A DNA stretch of 21,400 bases from positions 1 through 21,400 of the IMG/VR virus record IMGVR_UViG_3300042539_000864; one strand, given 5' to 3'. Positions 18,918-21,400 of the stretch are shown one piece after another. The notes below the pieces were generated by a model. That model did not search any database. It was not told the DNA's origin and saw nothing but the letters and a program-made list of their open reading frames with translations. The translations under genes were made by a program, and so were the position numbers. This DNA is from a virus. Position 1 is the stretch's first letter, and the number at the start of each line of letters is the position of its first letter.

Positions 18918-19367
18918 TCAAGCGGGCTCGGCCTTGAGGGCGTTCCTGATCGCCCGCCTGACCAGCATCCGGCCGGCCGCATCGACGAACGGCAGTTTCC
19001 GCCGGCCCGCCTCCTCGCGGAGCCAGCCGACGATCTCGTCGATGTGCTCCTCGCACCAGTCGCAGCCCCGCTCGTCCATCGTGCGGGCGCGTGCGTTGCA
19101 TGAGCAGTCAGGCGTTGCCGTGATGCCGACGGTGGCGAGGAGTTTCTTCAGTTCTGTTCCTGGGCCTCGCGTGGGAATCGGCGGCAGTGGTTGCGGCGGT
19201 GCCTGTTGAGGCAAGGCTGCCGTCGCTGGCACGCTCGGGAAATCGGCGTGCGTCTCGTCCACCGCGAGCACATCGCCGCGCTCGATGATGCAGCCGTCGC
19301 ACTCGCCGTTGCGGCGGCCAGCCTCGCGGCAGCGTCGATTGAGCCAGTGTTGTGAGCAGTACCGCAT
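18918..19367 (-). CDS. Cys-rich protein linked to the Cys-rich structural gene
   Basis: This is a 149-residue protein. The N-terminal 30 residues contain four Cys (CSQHWLNRRC and CDGC). A Pro-rich linker follows. The C-terminal 80 residues, from GPGTELKKLLATVGITATPD, contain CSC and CDWC and a conserved-looking IVGWLREEAGRRKLPFVDAA segment that I have seen as a domain in phage proteins of unknown role. Metal binding is likely. It starts one base after the stop of the large Cys-rich gene, so translation is tightly coupled. Confidence 0.6.
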   Translation of the reverse strand: MRYCSQHWLNRRCREAGRRNGECDGCIIERGDVLAVDETHADFPSVPATAALPQQAPPQPLPPIPTRGPGTELKKLLATVGITATPDCSCNARARTMDERGCDWCEEHIDEIVGWLREEAGRRKLPFVDAAGRMLVRRAIRNALKAEPA

Positions 19368-19368
19368 T

Positions 19369-21120
19369 TCAGCACGCCGGGGGTGGGTCTGGATCGAACA
19401 CGCCAGCGGTGCCGCCCGAGTTGCACGCGGAGCCGGTGAACGTCGCGGTGCCGGTGACGGTGCCGGTCAGTTGCGACGAGCCGCTGAGAGTGGCATCGCC
19501 GTTGATGGTGCCGCCGATGACAGCCGTGCCGCTCGCGGTCACGTTGCCATCGATGGTGCCGTCGTTTGTGGAGTTGTCCTCAAAAACACAGTCACCGACA
19601 ATCTGGAGCGGGCTGTAGTTCGCATTGTTCGCAGCGCCGTTCTTGAACGTCGCGGTGCCGGTGACGTTGATTGCGAAGCCGTCCGAGCAGAGCATATTGC
19701 CCCAGACGCCTGACCAGTCCTCTACTGCCGCATCGTCCACCACCAGCGTCTCGGTGGTCAGGCTGATAGCCAGAACGGCGCCAGGCTCAAGAGTGACCGA
19801 CGAAAACGTCGGAGGAGAATACGCAACACCAGGCCGCCATCCGCGCATCGCTCCTGCGATGACAATATCGGAGTTGGTCTTACTGGTGCCATTCCACCCG
19901 TTTTCAGTTGGCAACCAGCCCGCTGGCGAGTTGCCATCGGCGTCTTCCCAGTTCCACAGGTTGGTGCCCTCTTCATCGACCGCGCCGGTGAATCGCACGC
20001 CCATGCCGTGCCCGAGATACTCCAGGCCGCTGCCGCAGGTGGAGGTCAGCGCCGCGTTGCATTGCCGGCAGCAGTCTGTGCTGGTGGCGCTCGGCAATGT
20101 CACACGCTGCCCTGTCGCCGGGTCTACCATGCACGAACAGCCTGGCGGCGACTTGACTGGCAACGTGTCGTCTATTTGCAGCCCGGCGTAGGACCACAAT
20201 GTGTTCCAACTAGAGCAGTCCAGGCCGTCGGGCCAAAGGTTATCGAGCCCGTTATTGACGCATAGCTCGTTGTCGCCGTCGGTGCCCTGCCTGTGAACCG
20301 TTTGCCAGTTGGCTTCGTCGCAGCCGAGAACCTCAACGTCAAATGAGCGTGCGTCGCCAAATGGTACCGGCCACCCGGACGGCCAGCGGGCCAAACAACC
20401 TGCGGAACTGGAGCCCGATGTCGACATTGGGTAGTTGACCATGACGAGTCGCGGCGTCTCCCAGACTGGGTCCCATGGGTCGCTGCACAGATTTCCGCCT
20501 GTATATGCCGGGTTCAGAACGATGTCGCCCGCGAACCAGACAACGCCATCGGATACAATCCGCCACTCGGTCGGAAGCGGCCCGCAGGCCAGCGAACATT
20601 CCTGGCACGGCTCAGGATTCTCCGGGCAGTAGACGCCCTCCAGCACATCGCACGCCGCCTCGTCCGCGACAGCGACCACTGCCCCGCAACGTGGCGTGGC
20701 GTACTGGGCCTCGGCCTGCTCGTCGCAGTCCAGCTCCGCCGTGAGCGATGCAAGATCGCTCGGCATCGTCTCGGTCCACTCGCCGCCGACGAGGTACTCG
20801 ATGGCACTGACTGTGCAGTCGGTGTCGCAGTCCTCGTCGGCGTTGTAGCCAGAGCACGTTATCTTCACGCGGAATGTGACCGAGCACTCTCCAACCGTGA
20901 GCGTGTAGTCCGCGTAGCAGTCGTTGCCGACGCTCACGGTGGCCGTGCCACTGGAACCGCCGCAGCCAGACGAGAACGCGAACGTGAACGTGATCGTTTG
21001 GCAACAGAGCTTGTTGCAGTATCGGACGCAGCAGCCGAGCTTGCAGCAGCACCCTTGCGCCGTGCCGACCTTGCCATTGCGGAAGACCGGCTGGCCGTTG
21101 TCGAAGGTGATGAGCGTCAT
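19369..21120 (-). CDS. Large Cys-rich, beta-repeat probable virion protein
   Basis: This is a 583-residue protein with no signal peptide. Residues 23-40 are extremely Cys-rich (GCCCKLGCCVRYCNKLCC). The middle 400 residues keep many Cys pairs and aromatic, Gly/Ser/Thr-rich beta strands (DECDTDC-like clusters, CPENPEPCQECSLACGPLP). From about residue 490 there is a repeat-like stretch, TGTATFKNGAAN and later DGTIDGNVTASGTAVIGG, which reads like a right-handed beta-helix as in tail fibres or spikes. A role in tail tip, fibre or host binding is an inference. The start is an ATGA overlap with the upstream gene. Confidence 0.65.
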   Translation of the reverse strand: MTLITFDNGQPVFRNGKVGTAQGCCCKLGCCVRYCNKLCCQTITFTFAFSSGCGGSSGTATVSVGNDCYADYTLTVGECSVTFRVKITCSGYNADEDCDTDCTVSAIEYLVGGEWTETMPSDLASLTAELDCDEQAEAQYATPRCGAVVAVADEAACDVLEGVYCPENPEPCQECSLACGPLPTEWRIVSDGVVWFAGDIVLNPAYTGGNLCSDPWDPVWETPRLVMVNYPMSTSGSSSAGCLARWPSGWPVPFGDARSFDVEVLGCDEANWQTVHRQGTDGDNELCVNNGLDNLWPDGLDCSSWNTLWSYAGLQIDDTLPVKSPPGCSCMVDPATGQRVTLPSATSTDCCRQCNAALTSTCGSGLEYLGHGMGVRFTGAVDEEGTNLWNWEDADGNSPAGWLPTENGWNGTSKTNSDIVIAGAMRGWRPGVAYSPPTFSSVTLEPGAVLAISLTTETLVVDDAAVEDWSGVWGNMLCSDGFAINVTGTATFKNGAANNANYSPLQIVGDCVFEDNSTNDGTIDGNVTASGTAVIGGTINGDATLSGSSQLTGTVTGTATFTGSACNSGGTAGVFDPDPPPAC

Positions 21121-21400
21121 GCGGCTGGCGAGCAGGTTGTGATGTCGTACCAGCGGATGCTCACGCAGTCCGTGCTGTCGCTGGCTGTCGTGCCGCTGTT
21201 GTGCCCAAGCAGCTGGATCTTGGTGCGATCAAAACCTGGAAGGGCTGCAAAGTCCACGCCGGCGTAATCCATCGAACATGTGCTCGTGCATGCCTTTTCC
21301 TGGCTGATTGCGTACCACCCCCAGCCGTTGTGGCCAAGAGCCACCCACCGCTGCGTACACGCTGTCGTGGTCGAGAACGTCACGAACTGGTTGTGGGCAA
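21117..21400 (-). CDS. C-terminal part of a Cys-rich structural-type protein
   Basis: The frame is open to the right edge, so its start lies outside the window; a GTG at 21,383 is in frame but has no evidence as a start. The visible 93 residues are rich in Thr, Trp and Cys (RWVALGHNGWGWYAIS, ACTSTCSMDYAG, WYDITTC) and beta-type, similar in style to the next gene. It overlaps that gene by ATGA. It is probably a virion or host-recognition protein. Confidence 0.5.
   Translation of the reverse strand, partial: AHNQFVTFSTTTACTQRWVALGHNGWGWYAISQEKACTSTCSMDYAGVDFAALPGFDRTKIQLLGHNSGTTASDSTDCVSIRWYDITTCSPAA

Noticed and set aside
1-21400. CRISPR array, tRNA or rRNA genes
   Set aside because: No regularly spaced repeats, tRNA-like cloverleaf or rRNA-like conserved sequence was noticed by eye; a tRNAscan-type search was not possible.

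Overview
The window looks like one continuous piece of a temperate tailed-phage genome, or a prophage, from a high-GC bacterium. The evidence is a tyrosine recombinase beside an excisionase-like protein, phage DNA-replication and recombination genes (sliding clamp, RecT-like annealing protein, RusA-like resolvase, LexA-like winged helix, DnaT/DnaD-like initiator), an orphan C5 methyltransferase, a ParB-like protein, and dense packing in which many genes overlap by ATGA. The host cannot be read from the sequence. A planctomycete is only a guess, based on the composition, the Cys-rich virion-type protein and the integron-like hairpins. No rRNA, tRNA or CRISPR array was seen.

Layout. (1) Positions 1-13,889 hold about 29 genes, all on the minus strand and so transcribed leftward. 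From upstream to downstream they are: excisionase-like HTH, two tiny proteins, a promoter/operator region, a small KOW-like protein, a HTH-like protein, the RecT-like protein, small regulators, a ParB-like protein, the C5 methyltransferase, the initiator-like protein, a LexA-type wHTH, a small membrane protein, DnaN, a tandem-HTH regulator, an Ea22-like repeat protein, a two-gene cassette (HAD phosphatase plus zinc-knuckle protein) flanked by attC-like hairpins, RusA, a class I methyltransferase, a GT-A glycosyltransferase and a small HTH protein. This reads as the early/replication operon running into accessory genes. (2) Positions 13,896-14,055 are the divergent control region between the excisionase-like gene and the integrase, with two facing promoters and several palindromes. 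(3) Positions 14,055-16,477 are the only plus-strand island: the integrase followed by five small coupled genes, two of them DUF551-like. (4) Positions 16,548-21,400 are minus strand again: Nmad1/DUF1599-like protein, metallophosphoesterase, small proteins, a HExxH metallopeptidase-like protein and two Cys-rich probable structural proteins that continue past the right edge.

How it works together. The clamp, initiator, LexA-like wHTH, RecT-like and RusA-like proteins would serve replication and recombination. The methyltransferase probably protects or marks phage DNA. The integrase and excisionase-like protein control lysogeny. The plus-strand island looks like cargo carried next to the integrase.

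The most interesting signals are: two attC-like hairpins, each overlapping a stop codon and bounding a two-gene cassette; a 15-nt Shine-Dalgarno/stop/start module reused at three successive gene junctions; a predicted leaderless transcript for the excisionase-like gene with a palindrome in its promoter; a 17-bp element repeated three times in the early control region; and a very Cys-rich beta-repeat virion-type protein.
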